Positions 10,364-18,790 of a DNA stretch of 64,000 nucleotides are shown here, piece by piece. Where the stretch lies: contig NZ_JADCSA010000013.1 of the NCBI RefSeq assembly GCF_015070385.1, positions 1 through 64,000 on the forward strand. Direction: 5' to 3'. Under the pieces are notes generated by a model. The model did not search any database. It saw only the letters and a program-made list of their open reading frames with translations, and was not told the DNA's origin. The stretch is from Nocardioides malaquae (GTDB lineage Bacteria; Actinomycetota; Actinomycetes; Propionibacteriales; Nocardioidaceae). Positions within the stretch are counted from its first letter, which is position 1; every line of letters starts with the position of its first letter. Both the position numbers and the translations under genes were made by a program.

Positions 10364-11761
10364 TCAGCCGTCGCGGGTCAGGCGCAGCAGGCGCAGGGCG
10401 GAGGCGACGTCCGTGACGTCGAGGACTCGCATGGAGTCGACCGTCCACGCCTCGGGTGGGCGAGCCTTCTTTGGGCCGCGCTCGCTAGGCACGACGGCCA
10501 CCCGGAAGCCGAGCCGGGCTGCCTCGCCGAGGCGTTGCGGCAGGTCGCGCACCCGACGCAGCTCGCCGGCCAGGCCGATCTCTCCCATCGCCACCACGCC
10601 GGTCGGGGCGGCGACGTCGAAGCAGGCCCCGGCCACGGCCACGGCGATCGCCAGGTCGCTGGCCGGGTCGACCAGCTTGGCGCCACCCACGGTGGAGACG
10701 AAGACGTCGTGCTGGTGCAGCCGGATGCCACAGTGCTGCTGCAGCACGGCCAGCACCATGGAGAGCCGGGAGGAGTCGATGCCCGAGGTCGTGCGCCGAG
10801 GTCGCTCGCTGGCGGTGGGGGTGACCAGCGCCTGCACCTCGGCCAGCAACGGGCGACGCCCTTCCATCGTGACTGCGACGCACGTGCCGGGCACCTGGGT
10901 GGAGTGGTGCTCCACGAAGAGGCCGGTCGGGTCGGTGACCGCAGTGATGCCCTCGGAGGAGAGGTCGAAGCACCCGACCTCGTCGACCGGACCGAACCGG
11001 TTCTTCATCGCCCGCACCATGCGGAAGCGGGAGTTGCGGTCGCCCTCGAAGTTCAGGACCACGTCGACGAGGTGCTCCAGCACGCGGGGCCCGGCGATCG
11101 ACCCGTCCTTCGTGACGTGGCCGACCAGGACGGTGGTGATGTTGCGGGTCTTGGCCATCCGCACCAGGGCGGCGGCCACCTCGCGCACCTGGGTGACTCC
11201 GCCCGGCACGCCCTCGACGCCCGAGGCGCCGATCGTCTGCACCGAGTCGATGACCAGCAGGGTGGGTCGCACCTGCTCGACGTGGGTGAGCACCGCCCCG
11301 AGGTCGGTCTCGGCGGCGAGGTAGAGCTCGTCGTGGATCGCGTGGGTGCGGTCGGCGCGCAACCGCACCTGCGACGCGGACTCCTCGCCGGTCACGTACA
11401 GGGTGCGGTGGCGGGCGCGGGCGGTCTGGGCCGCGACCTCGAGCAGCAGCGTCGACTTGCCCACGCCCGGCTCGCCGGCGAGCAGGATCGCCGCACCCGG
11501 GACGAGGCCACCGCCGAGCACCCGGTCGAGCTCGGGCACGCCGCTGGAGCGGAACGTCGAGTCCTCCACCGGCACCTGGCCGATGGGCACCGCCGGACTG
11601 GTGACGGCCGACGGGGCCGTGCGGCCGGTCGGTGCGCCGCTGGCCGCCTCGGCCACCGACCCCCAGGCCTGGCACTCGCCGCAGCGGCCCACCCACTTGG
11701 CGGTCTCCCACCCACACTCGGAACACCGGTAGGTGGTGCGGACCCGCGTCGACTTGCTCAT
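10364..11761 (-). CDS. radA: DNA repair protein RadA/Sms
   Basis: A 465-residue RadA, a RecA-like ATPase that processes recombination intermediates. The N-terminal C4 zinc finger uses Cys13, 16, 27 and 30 (CSEC…CGEC). Walker A GEPGVGKST is at 96-104. The RadA-specific KNRFG motif is at 252-256. The C-terminal part is the Lon-protease-like domain (GGAKLVDPASDLAIAVAVAG). The ATG start is well placed with no rival. It is probably transcribed before disA on the same strand. Confidence 0.97.
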   Translation of the reverse strand: MSKSTRVRTTYRCSECGWETAKWVGRCGECQAWGSVAEAASGAPTGRTAPSAVTSPAVPIGQVPVEDSTFRSSGVPELDRVLGGGLVPGAAILLAGEPGVGKSTLLLEVAAQTARARHRTLYVTGEESASQVRLRADRTHAIHDELYLAAETDLGAVLTHVEQVRPTLLVIDSVQTIGASGVEGVPGGVTQVREVAAALVRMAKTRNITTVLVGHVTKDGSIAGPRVLEHLVDVVLNFEGDRNSRFRMVRAMKNRFGPVDEVGCFDLSSEGITAVTDPTGLFVEHHSTQVPGTCVAVTMEGRRPLLAEVQALVTPTASERPRRTTSGIDSSRLSMVLAVLQQHCGIRLHQHDVFVSTVGGAKLVDPASDLAIAVAVAGACFDVAAPTGVVAMGEIGLAGELRRVRDLPQRLGEAARLGFRVAVVPSERGPKKARPPEAWTVDSMRVLDVTDVASALRLLRLTRDG

Positions 11762-11828
11762 GCGAGCACGGTAGGGGAGGGGGCCGACAGCTTCGTCACC
11801 GCGGCGCGGTGTGCGCTGCCCACCGGGC

Positions 11829-12530
11829 TCAGTACTCCCGCGACCACAGGTTGACGGCGTAGTCCACGCGCAACCCCGCCTCGGAGTCGCCGTGACGCTC
11901 CCGGTGCTCGGCCAGCACCGCCTCGGCGGTGGTGGGGTCGAACTCGATGCGCACCACTGCCTCGAGGTCGGCGTGGGTCTCGAAGCGCCAACCCATGTCG
12001 ACGCTCCGTCGCTGCCAGCCGTGCGACGACCAGAAGCGTTCGACCTCGGCCGGATCCACCATCGGGTAGCCCCGACGGAACCAGGCGCCGAAGGTCGAGC
12101 GGGTGGCGTCGTTGTCGATGACCATCGCGGTGCCGCCGCGGCGCACCACGCGGTCGAGCTCGGCCAGGCCGGGCTCGCAGCCCGGACCGAAGAAGTAGGC
12201 CCACCGGGCGTGCACGACGTCGACGGAGGCGTCCGGCAACGGCACCTGCTGGGCGGTGCCCGGCAGCACGCTCACGTGGGGCAGCGAGCGGGTGCGGCGA
12301 CGGGCCAGCTGCACCAGCGGAGGATGAGGCTCGACACCGATGACCTGGGCGGCCTCGGTGGCGAAGAAGGGCAGGTGGAAGCCGGATCCGCAGCCGAGGT
12401 CGAGCACCGTGCGACTCCGCCACGACGTGGTCTCGCGCATCGCCTGCTCGAGGTGGCCGTCGGGGTCGACGGCCCGGTTCTCGACCTCGTAGGTCGCGGT
12501 GTGGTGCCAGATGTTGGGGCTCGGTCGCAC
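11829..12530 (-). CDS. Class I SAM-dependent methyltransferase
   Basis: About 233 residues from GTG 12530. The SAM-binding motif I is VLDLGCGSGFHLPFF, followed by an acidic end of strand 2 (IGVEPHPP). A motif IV-like VDVVHARWAYFFGPG and post-motif RRGGTAMVIDND follow. This resembles UbiE/BioC-like Methyltransf_11 enzymes; the substrate is unknown. The gene lies just downstream of a VOC-family gene on the same strand, with about 30 bases between the VOC stop and this GTG. Starts further upstream, inside the VOC gene, are possible, so the N-terminus is uncertain. Confidence 0.85.
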   Translation of the reverse strand: MRPSPNIWHHTATYEVENRAVDPDGHLEQAMRETTSWRSRTVLDLGCGSGFHLPFFATEAAQVIGVEPHPPLVQLARRRTRSLPHVSVLPGTAQQVPLPDASVDVVHARWAYFFGPGCEPGLAELDRVVRRGGTAMVIDNDATRSTFGAWFRRGYPMVDPAEVERFWSSHGWQRRSVDMGWRFETHADLEAVVRIEFDPTTAEAVLAEHRERHGDSEAGLRVDYAVNLWSREY

Positions 12531-12559
12531 GCCCTCGGGCGCCCGGGCGCGCCAGGAGG

Positions 12560-13198
12560 TCAGATCCGGACCATCCCGTTGCGGGTGTGGAAGACCGCCG
12601 CCATGATGCCGGGGATGCCGCTGGGGGCGACCCACTCGACCTTGACGTCCTCGAGGGGACGCTCGACGGGCTCGCCCAGCCACTCGCTGACGCGCTGGGG
12701 GTCGCCGGCGATCTCGATCGCCGAGAGGGCGGTCCGACCGTCCGCGCCCGCGCTGGGGTGGAGCTCCTTGGGCGTCTCCCACTGCACGTAGAAGGGCAGC
12801 TGCGGGTCGGAGATGAGGCCGTGGACGCCGATCTGCTTCCAGCGCAGCTCGGTGCCGTCGGGCAGGTGCCGGTTGCCCTGGACGGCCTGCCGGCCGAGGC
12901 GCTGCTCCGCGACGGAGATGTCGCTGACCTTGACCACCCAGCCGAGCCATCCGCCACCCAGCTCGGAGCGGGCGCGCACGGCTTGGCCGAAGGGAGCCTT
13001 GTCGGAGGCGGGGTGGTCGAGGACCTCGACGACCTCCAGGTAGGTGTCCCCGGCCAGCGCCAGGGTCATGTTGCGGGTGCCGAAGCGCGGGTGCACGCCG
13101 CCGCTCACGAAGGTGGCGCCGAGCAGCTTGCCCAGCCGTGCAGCCGTCCCGGCCAGGCCCTCGGGGCCTGCGGCGTAGGAAAGGTGGTCGAGCCTCAT
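12560..13198 (-). CDS. VOC (glyoxalase/dioxygenase fold) family protein
   Basis: A 212-residue protein starting MRLDHLSYAAGPEGL at ATG 13198. The early LDHLSY segment and the later GDTYLEVVEVLDHPAS match the beta-alpha-beta-beta-beta modules of the vicinal oxygen chelate superfamily. It resembles the glyoxalase-like domain proteins (Glyoxalase_3 type) of actinobacteria. Metal ligands cannot be assigned with confidence and no substrate can be named. It shares strand and spacing with the methyltransferase that follows. Confidence 0.8.
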   Translation of the reverse strand: MRLDHLSYAAGPEGLAGTAARLGKLLGATFVSGGVHPRFGTRNMTLALAGDTYLEVVEVLDHPASDKAPFGQAVRARSELGGGWLGWVVKVSDISVAEQRLGRQAVQGNRHLPDGTELRWKQIGVHGLISDPQLPFYVQWETPKELHPSAGADGRTALSAIEIAGDPQRVSEWLGEPVERPLEDVKVEWVAPSGIPGIMAAVFHTRNGMVRI

Positions 13199-13328
13199 GC
13201 CGTCGATTGTTGCGTCCCCCGTGACCCTCCGGACTCCCGGGGTCGGAGTCTCTTGACATCGAGCATTCTGGGGACCCCGTGACCGACGGACCCGGTGCCG
13301 GTGGGACGCCGCGACCGGTCCGAGCGTG

Positions 13329-14096
13329 TCAGGCGTGCCGCGAGGCCGGGTGGATCGCCAACGCCGACCGGGAGCGCAGGTGCGCCTCGCAGTGGGCGAC
13401 GAGTGCGGCGTACGCCTGCTGGCCCATGAGCTCGGTGAGCTCGGGAGCGTACGAGACGTAGACCGGGTCGGGGGCGACGTGCGCGTCGGTGTTGCCCGAG
13501 CAGTACCAGTCGAGGTCGTGGCCGCCCGGGCCCCAGCCGCGACGGTCGTACTCCTCGATCGAGATCTCCAGGTAGGAGGTGTCGTCGGGGCGCTCGACGG
13601 TGCGGTAGGTGCGGCGGATCGGCAGCTGCCAGCAGACGTCCGGCTTCGTCTCGAGCGGCTCCAAGCCGATGTCGAGGGCGAGTCCGTGCAGGGCGCAGCC
13701 CTCACCGCCGCCGAAGCCCGGTCGGTTGGCGAAGACACAGGCCCGCTGCCCGTCGACCTCGGTGACGCGGGTCTTGCGCTCGCCGTCGTCGTCCCGCTCG
13801 ATCCAGTCGGCGTCGGTGACCTCGCGGCCGGGGTGCTGCTGCCAGTGCGCCGGCGTGAGGCGGGCGACGAAGCCGGCCACCCGGGCCTCGTCGTCGGCGT
13901 CGGAGAAGTGCGCGCCCAGGGTGCAGCAGCCGACGTCGGGGGAGGTGTCGTAGATGCCGGGGCAGCCCTGGCCGAAGATGCAGGTCCACGCGGAGGTGAG
14001 CCACGTGAGGTCGCAGCGGAAGACCTGCTCGCCGTCGGCGGGGTCGACGAACTCGACGAATGCCCGCGGGAACACCAGGTCGACCTCTGCCACCAC
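13329..14096 (-). CDS. Conserved cysteine-rich protein, DUF3109-like
   Basis: A 255-residue cytoplasmic protein with a cysteine-dense N-terminal third. Cysteines occur in [19 protein letters not shown] and [10 protein letters not shown], with later ones in CVFANR, CALHG, DVCWQL, WYCSG and AHCEA. The pattern suggests metal or Fe-S binding, as proposed for DUF3109/YkgJ-like families, but ligand identity is inference. It starts at a GTG pair at 14091-14096 and is divergent from the Ppx/GppA gene, with only 61 bases between starts. The gap of 130 bases downstream (13199-13328) holds overlapping short inverted repeats around 13227-13250 that may act as a weak terminator. Confidence 0.75.
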   Translation of the reverse strand: MVAEVDLVFPRAFVEFVDPADGEQVFRCDLTWLTSAWTCIFGQGCPGIYDTSPDVGCCTLGAHFSDADDEARVAGFVARLTPAHWQQHPGREVTDADWIERDDDGERKTRVTEVDGQRACVFANRPGFGGGEGCALHGLALDIGLEPLETKPDVCWQLPIRRTYRTVERPDDTSYLEISIEEYDRRGWGPGGHDLDWYCSGNTDAHVAPDPVYVSYAPELTELMGQQAYAALVAHCEAHLRSRSALAIHPASRHA

Positions 14097-14157
14097 CTCA
14101 TCCTAGGTTCTGCCGAGCGGCCTCGGGCGGTCGGTGGCGGCAGGTAGGTTGGCATCC

Positions 14158-15090
14158 ATGCGGCTCGGAGTCCTCGACATCGGTTCCAACACCGGTCATC
14201 TCCTCGTGGTGGATGCGCACGGAGGTGCCGCTCCGCTGCCCGCCTTCTCCTACAAGGAACCGCTCCGGCTCGCCGAGCACCTCGACGATGGCGGGTCCTT
14301 GTCGCGCGCCGGCATCGAGGCGTTGACCGACTTCACCGCCGCGGCCATGGAGGTCGCGGAGGAGAAGGGGTGCGAGGAGATGCTGGCCTTCGCGACCTCG
14401 GCGGTGCGCGAGGCCGACAACACCGACGAGGTGCTCGACGAGGTGGCGGCCAAGACGGGCACGCGCATCGAGGTGCTGTCGGGGGAGGACGAGGCGCGCC
14501 TGACCTTCCTGGCCGTACGCCGCTGGTTCGGCTGGTCGGCCGGGCGGCTGGCGGTCTTCGACATCGGTGGTGGCTCGCTCGAGATCGCCGGGGGAGCCGA
14601 CGAGGCGCCCGACGTGGCGTGGTCCATCCCGCTGGGCGCGGCGCGACTGGCGCGCGAGTGGTTCCGCGAGGCGCCCGACGAGGTGACGATGCGCGAGCTG
14701 CGGCGCACGATCCGGGCGGAGATCGCCCGCGACGCCGGCAACCTGCTGCGCCCCGGGCCCCCGCACCGCGCGGCGGCGACCTCGAAGACCTTCCGCTCAC
14801 TTGCCCGGATCTGCGGGGCCGCTCCCTCGTCTGAAGGTCACCTCGTGCCCCGGGTGCTGCGTCTCGACGACCTGCAGGCCTGGCTGCCGACGCTGATGGC
14901 GACGCCGCCGGAGAAGATGGCCGACCTGCCGGGGGTCTCCCCGAGCCGGGCCCACCAGATGGTGCCGGGAGCGCTCGTCGCGGAGGCGGTCATGGACATC
15001 TTCAACCTCCCGGAGCTGGAGATCTGCCCGTGGGCGTTGCGCGAGGGCGTGATCCTCGAGCGGTTCGACCAGCTCTCGGTGCTGGACTGA
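14158..15090 (+). CDS. Ppx/GppA family phosphatase
   Basis: A 310-residue member of the exopolyphosphatase / pppGpp phosphatase family (ASKHA fold). ATG 14158 gives MRLGVLDIGSNTGHLLVVD, with the phosphate-1 motif GSNT. The second phosphate motif is FDIGGGSLEIAGG at about residue 139. It is a short, two-domain Ppx without the C-terminal HD domain, as in the mycobacterial Ppx1/Ppx2 pair. Whether it prefers polyphosphate or pppGpp cannot be read from sequence. It is followed 10 bases later by a TIM-barrel isomerase gene, an arrangement also seen in Mycobacterium. Confidence 0.92.
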   Translation: MRLGVLDIGSNTGHLLVVDAHGGAAPLPAFSYKEPLRLAEHLDDGGSLSRAGIEALTDFTAAAMEVAEEKGCEEMLAFATSAVREADNTDEVLDEVAAKTGTRIEVLSGEDEARLTFLAVRRWFGWSAGRLAVFDIGGGSLEIAGGADEAPDVAWSIPLGAARLAREWFREAPDEVTMRELRRTIRAEIARDAGNLLRPGPPHRAAATSKTFRSLARICGAAPSSEGHLVPRVLRLDDLQAWLPTLMATPPEKMADLPGVSPSRAHQMVPGALVAEAVMDIFNLPELEICPWALREGVILERFDQLSVLD

Positions 15091-15100
15091 GGGGCGGACG

Positions 15101-15898
15101 ATGGCCATCACTGTCGGTCTCTCGACCGTTTCGATCTATCCCGAGTCGACGGCGGCGGGCTTCGCCTACGCCTCCTCGGTCGGCTACGACGCCGTCGAGG
15201 TCATGGTCGGCATGGACGGCGTCGCCCAGCAGACCGCCGCCCTCAAGCAGCTCTCCGACCACCACGAGATGCCGGTCTGCGCCGTGCACGCCCCATGCCT
15301 GCTGTGGACGCAGCGGGTCTGGGGCACCGAGCCGTGGGGCAAGCTCCACCGCTCCGCCGCGCTGGCGCACGCCCTCGGAGCACCGACCGTGGTGGTGCAC
15401 CCGCCCTTCCGCTGGCAGAAGGACTACGCGGCGCGGTTCGAGGAGGGCATCGCCGACCTCGAGGAGTCGACCGGCCTGCACTTCGCCGTCGAGAACATGT
15501 ATCCGTGGCGGGCAACCGCAGGCAAGCGGGGCGTGACGGCCGCCGGGATGTACCTGCCGCACTGGGACCCGTCCTCGGGCAGCTTCGCGCACACCACCAT
15601 CGACATCTCCCACGCGGCCATCGCCGGAGACGACGTGATCGAGATGGCCGACCGGATGGGGTCGCGCCTCCAGCACGTGCACCTCACCGACGGCACCGGC
15701 AGCGGCAAGGACGAGCACCTGGTGCCCGGACGCGGCTCGATGGGCGCCGACGCCTTCCTCAAGCACATCGTCGACACCGGCTTCGACGGAGCGGTGGTGC
15801 TGGAGATCAACACGCGGCGCTGCAACAGCAAGGAGGAGCGGGTCGCCGACCTGAAGGAGTCGTTGGAGTTCGCGCGGCGGCACCTCGGGCAGGCCTGA
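15101..15898 (+). CDS. Sugar phosphate isomerase/epimerase-like TIM barrel
   Basis: A 265-residue protein of the xylose isomerase-like / AP endonuclease 2 superfamily. Likely metal ligands are scattered along strand ends: VVVHPPF, FAVENMYPW, TTIDISHAAIAG, LQHVHLTDG and VVLEINTR. The substrate is unknown. It is probably co-transcribed with the preceding Ppx/GppA gene. A short inverted repeat and palindrome follow before the DUF222 gene. Confidence 0.88.
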   Translation: MAITVGLSTVSIYPESTAAGFAYASSVGYDAVEVMVGMDGVAQQTAALKQLSDHHEMPVCAVHAPCLLWTQRVWGTEPWGKLHRSAALAHALGAPTVVVHPPFRWQKDYAARFEEGIADLEESTGLHFAVENMYPWRATAGKRGVTAAGMYLPHWDPSSGSFAHTTIDISHAAIAGDDVIEMADRMGSRLQHVHLTDGTGSGKDEHLVPGRGSMGADAFLKHIVDTGFDGAVVLEINTRRCNSKEERVADLKESLEFARRHLGQA

Positions 15899-15921
15899 GC
15901 CCCGTCGGCTGACGGCGCTTG

Positions 15922-15951
15922 GGGGACGGTCCCCACGGCCAACAAAGTTGT
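15922..15951. repeat. Two short exact dyads before the DUF222-HNH gene
   Basis: GGGGAC-G-GTCCCC (15922-15934) and ACAAAGTTGT (15942-15951) sit close together in a 78-base gap. The first could fold as a weak terminator for the isomerase gene. The second is a 10-bp palindrome just upstream of the next start and could be an operator. Confidence 0.5.
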
Positions 15952-15976
15952 CGGTGGCCTCCGGTTGAGTTGACCC

Positions 15977-17365
15977 ATGGACGAGGACCTCACCACCCCG
16001 GCTGCTCTGCTCGATGAGCTGCGGATGCGCCACGTCGTGGTGGCTGCGGCGCAGGTCGAGGAGCTCGAGGGGGTGTACGCGTGGGCGCTCGCGCACCCGG
16101 CGCTGGGTGACGCAGAGGTGTTGTCGCGCGACGAGTTCCCGGCCGGGCAGGGTGCACCGGGGGTGGCGGCGTTCACTGCGGAGCCGTTGGCGGGCGCGTT
16201 GGGGATCTCGCCGCACGCCGCGCAGGCGATGCTCGCGGACACCCTGGACCTGGTGCACCGCCTTCCCCGGACGTGGGACCAGGTCCGGGCGTTGGTGCTG
16301 CCGGTGTGGAAGGCACGGAAGATCGCGAAGGCCACCCGTGACCTGCCGTTGGTGGCGGCGGCGTGGGTGGACGGTCAGCTGATCGGTGCGGCACCGTCGA
16401 TCGGTGCGGCGGCGTTGGACAGGTTGATCGACCTGGCGGTGGCGCGGGTCGACCCGCAGGCGCAGAAGGAGCGGGAGGCCGCTGAGCGGACCCGGTGGGA
16501 CGTGACGCTCACTCAGCCGCGGCGGTGGGCCGGCACCTCGCAACTGCAGGCAACTGGTGACACGGTGGCGTTGGGTGAGGTGATGGGGCGGGTCAACGCC
16601 GATGCCGACGCCCTCGCGGGTGCGGGTGATGAGGACCCGGTCGGGGCACGCCGGGTGAAGGCACTCGTGTCGCTGGCGCGCGAGGGTGCAGGCCAGTTGG
16701 CGTTCGGGTTCGCCGCCGAGGACGCAGCGACGGCGAAGCCAACCTCGTCGGCCACGAAGCAGGCCCTGAAGTTGTACGTCCACGCCTCGCTTGCTGACCT
16801 CGTCACCCTGGCCGGTGGTGACGGCGACACCTCGGACGACACGAGGGTCGCGGAGGTCGAGCGCCTCGGGGCGATCACCTCGGAGCTGTTGAAGTCCTGG
16901 CTCGACCGGACCCGGGTCACCGTCACCCCGGTCCTCGACCTCGCTGATGCGCAGTGGAGTCCGCGGCACGACCCGCCGCCGCGGATGCGCGACCAGGTGG
17001 TGCTGCGGCACCGGGGCTGCGTGTTCCCCTACTGCGGCCGCGACGCGCGGTCGGGCGACCTCGACCACGTCGAACCCTGGGACCCCGACCGTCCCGGCGA
17101 CCCAGATGATCCGCACGAGACCTCGGGCACCCGGCCGGACAACCTCGCCCCGCTCTGCCGGCGACACCACCGGGTCAAGACCCACGGACGCTGGCGCTAC
17201 GAAGCATTACCCGACCCGTTCGGCGACCCCGCCGCTGATCCACCCAGCACCAGACCCACCCGGCCACCCGAACACCTCTGGATCGGCCCCCACGGTGAGA
17301 GCTTCCTCGTCACCGGCGGTCGGACGGTGGAGGTGGGTCGCCCACCTCCTCGCGAAACCTCGTAG
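15977..17365 (+). CDS. DUF222 / 13E12-repeat family protein with HNH endonuclease domain
   Basis: A 462-residue protein of the actinobacterial 13E12 repeat family. The large alpha-helical DUF222 region covers most of the first 330 residues. The HNH nuclease module is at about 345-405: CVFPYCGRDARSGDLDHVEPWD, then LCRRHHRVKTHGRW. Such genes are multicopy in many actinobacteria; their role is unsettled (mobile or homing-type nuclease, or phage defence, have been proposed). ATG 15977 lacks a good ribosome site. A perfect 44-nt palindrome follows the stop. It opens an accessory island between the isomerase and proC, a spot that is compact in mycobacteria. Confidence 0.92.
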   Translation: MDEDLTTPAALLDELRMRHVVVAAAQVEELEGVYAWALAHPALGDAEVLSRDEFPAGQGAPGVAAFTAEPLAGALGISPHAAQAMLADTLDLVHRLPRTWDQVRALVLPVWKARKIAKATRDLPLVAAAWVDGQLIGAAPSIGAAALDRLIDLAVARVDPQAQKEREAAERTRWDVTLTQPRRWAGTSQLQATGDTVALGEVMGRVNADADALAGAGDEDPVGARRVKALVSLAREGAGQLAFGFAAEDAATAKPTSSATKQALKLYVHASLADLVTLAGGDGDTSDDTRVAEVERLGAITSELLKSWLDRTRVTVTPVLDLADAQWSPRHDPPPRMRDQVVLRHRGCVFPYCGRDARSGDLDHVEPWDPDRPGDPDDPHETSGTRPDNLAPLCRRHHRVKTHGRWRYEALPDPFGDPAADPPSTRPTRPPEHLWIGPHGESFLVTGGRTVEVGRPPPRETS

Positions 17366-17379
17366 AACACCCCTCTCCG

Positions 17380-17423
17380 AGCCCGCAGTGAGCGCTTTGT
17401 CGACAAAGCGCTCACTGCGGGCT
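17380..17423. repeat. Perfect 44-nt palindrome between convergent genes
   Basis: Both halves (17380-17401 and 17402-17423) are exact reverse complements with no spacer, centred on GTCGAC within TTTGTCGACAAA. It starts 14 bases after the DUF222-HNH stop and ends 8 bases before the stop of the convergent gene. As RNA it would form a very strong hairpin and could terminate both transcripts. As DNA, a perfect two-fold site this long could also be a recognition or cruciform site. Confidence 0.93.
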
Positions 17424-17431
17424 GCCTGCGT

Positions 17432-18274
17432 TTAGGGGACGAGGGCGGGTCGGGCTTCGAGGACGTCCAGGGGTTGGTCGGGGGTTCCGGGGACGGTGTG
17501 GGTGTCGGGGATGTCTTGCCACGCGCCGTTGTTGAGCCGGTATCGGCCTTGGTAGGTGACGTCGACGCTGGGATGTCGGGTGGTTCCGCTGGTGCGGTAG
17601 GCGTGGGTGATGGTGGCGCGTGGGTGGGGTGCGCCGGGGTGGGTGGTGGTGTGGGGGGTGAGGTCGGCGGGTGGTGCGCCGTCGTTGGGTTGGGCCCAGT
17701 GCCAGGTCCATTGGATGGGGGTGGCTTCGATGACGACGGTCTGTCCGAGCAGGGTGACGGTCTGGGTGTGGGGATCGTCGTTGTCGGCGTGGAAGACGGT
17801 GGGGAGGTTGACGAGGGTCTCGCCGTCTGCAGGCTGGATGTGAAGGGTGGCTGCCGGCCAGGTGATTCGGCGGAACTCGCGTTGCACGTCCTCGGTGGTG
17901 ACTTGTTGTGTGACTTCGTCGGCGCTCCCGAGGCAGACGGTGCCGATGTACTCCCATGCCGGAGGTGTCACGGTGGTGCTGGCGCGGAAGATCTCGAATG
18001 AGAAGGTGTCGGGCGGGTCGTAGCAAGCGACGGGTCGGTATTCGTCGTCGCTGTCCGGATCCAGATGGAATTGCTGTTCCAGCCGGTACATGAAGCCCGA
18101 TGCGGGGCCCTCTCTGTACAGCTGACGCACCTCGTCAGCCGTCCTCCGGCACTCTGTTTGGGTGTGCGTGAGATCCGTGCTGTCTCCGCAGTCCTCCTCC
18201 GAGGCCTTCGCCGGGGCTGCCATTGAGAGGCTCAGGCTCAAGATCGTGAGACATATAGCCAGCCAACGCGTCAC
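17432..18274 (-). CDS. Exported protein with PKD-like C-terminal domain
   Basis: A 280-residue protein from GTG 18274, whose GTGA overlaps the stop of the upstream lipoprotein gene. An N-terminal signal peptide (WLAICLTILSLSLSMAAPAKA) is followed by a cysteine-containing region. The C-terminal half includes WTWHWAQPNDG, ATITHAYRTSG and VDVTYQGRYRLNNGAW, which look like a PKD-type beta sandwich. The middle (YIGTVCLG…VTQQVTTEDVQREFRRI) resembles the C-terminal part of the small lipoprotein at 18791-19207. The function is unknown. Base composition is lower in GC than neighbouring core genes, suggesting transfer. Confidence 0.75.
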   Translation of the reverse strand: MTRWLAICLTILSLSLSMAAPAKASEEDCGDSTDLTHTQTECRRTADEVRQLYREGPASGFMYRLEQQFHLDPDSDDEYRPVACYDPPDTFSFEIFRASTTVTPPAWEYIGTVCLGSADEVTQQVTTEDVQREFRRITWPAATLHIQPADGETLVNLPTVFHADNDDPHTQTVTLLGQTVVIEATPIQWTWHWAQPNDGAPPADLTPHTTTHPGAPHPRATITHAYRTSGTTRHPSVDVTYQGRYRLNNGAWQDIPDTHTVPGTPDQPLDVLEARPALVP

Positions 18275-18777
18275 GAGGGGATCTGCCAAGTATCGAGAAT
18301 CTGCCACGACTCCTTGGAGTTCTGAATCAGGACCCCGTACGTCACGCGCCCCCCTGTGAACGACTCGATCGGCCCGTTCGCTTTGGTCTGGTACTCGGTG
18401 GGGGCGCTGTCCACCACGATTCTGTATGTGGCCCTGTTCCTGCCGTGGTTTTGTTGCTTCTCGATTTCAACCAGGGTGCGTCCCTCGGTCGCGACGTAGC
18501 CACCTGCCGCGTAGTACTCATCGACCTTGTCGGCCGCTGACATGCAGGGTTCGCAGGCACCTGCGATCTCCCGGTACTCCCGTGTGTCCCCCTTCTGCAT
18601 GGCAGTCAGCTCGTCGTTCCACCGGCGAATGAACTCCTTGGCGGTCTCCTTCGCTTCCGGTGTTGGCGAGGCGCTCGGCTCGTCGGCGAACTTCGGTTCG
18701 GGCTCCTCCTGCGAGCAGCCGGTGAGCAGGAGGGCGCCGAGCACGAGGAGAGCGGTGAAGGTGCGGGAGCTGTTCAT
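18271..18777 (-). CDS. DUF6318-like lipoprotein
   Basis: A 168-residue lipoprotein with a clear lipobox (LLLTGCSQ). After a Pro/Ser/Thr/Glu linker, the mature domain starts EFIRRWNDELTAMQKGD and carries a CEPC pair (ACEPCMSAADKVDEYY), a hallmark of the DUF6318 family of actinobacterial surface proteins. The two cysteines could be redox-active or disulfide-bonded. It sits between a smaller lipoprotein gene upstream (13-base gap) and the PKD-like gene downstream (4-base overlap), so the three are probably one transcript. GC content is low for this window. Confidence 0.75.
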   Translation of the reverse strand: MNSSRTFTALLVLGALLLTGCSQEEPEPKFADEPSASPTPEAKETAKEFIRRWNDELTAMQKGDTREYREIAGACEPCMSAADKVDEYYAAGGYVATEGRTLVEIEKQQNHGRNRATYRIVVDSAPTEYQTKANGPIESFTGGRVTYGVLIQNSKESWQILDTWQIPS

Positions 18778-18790
18778 GGGGTCCTCCGGT

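Noticed and set aside
13253-13258. TTGACA as a plus-strand -35
   Set aside because: No -10 lies at a suitable distance and no plus-strand gene starts nearby.
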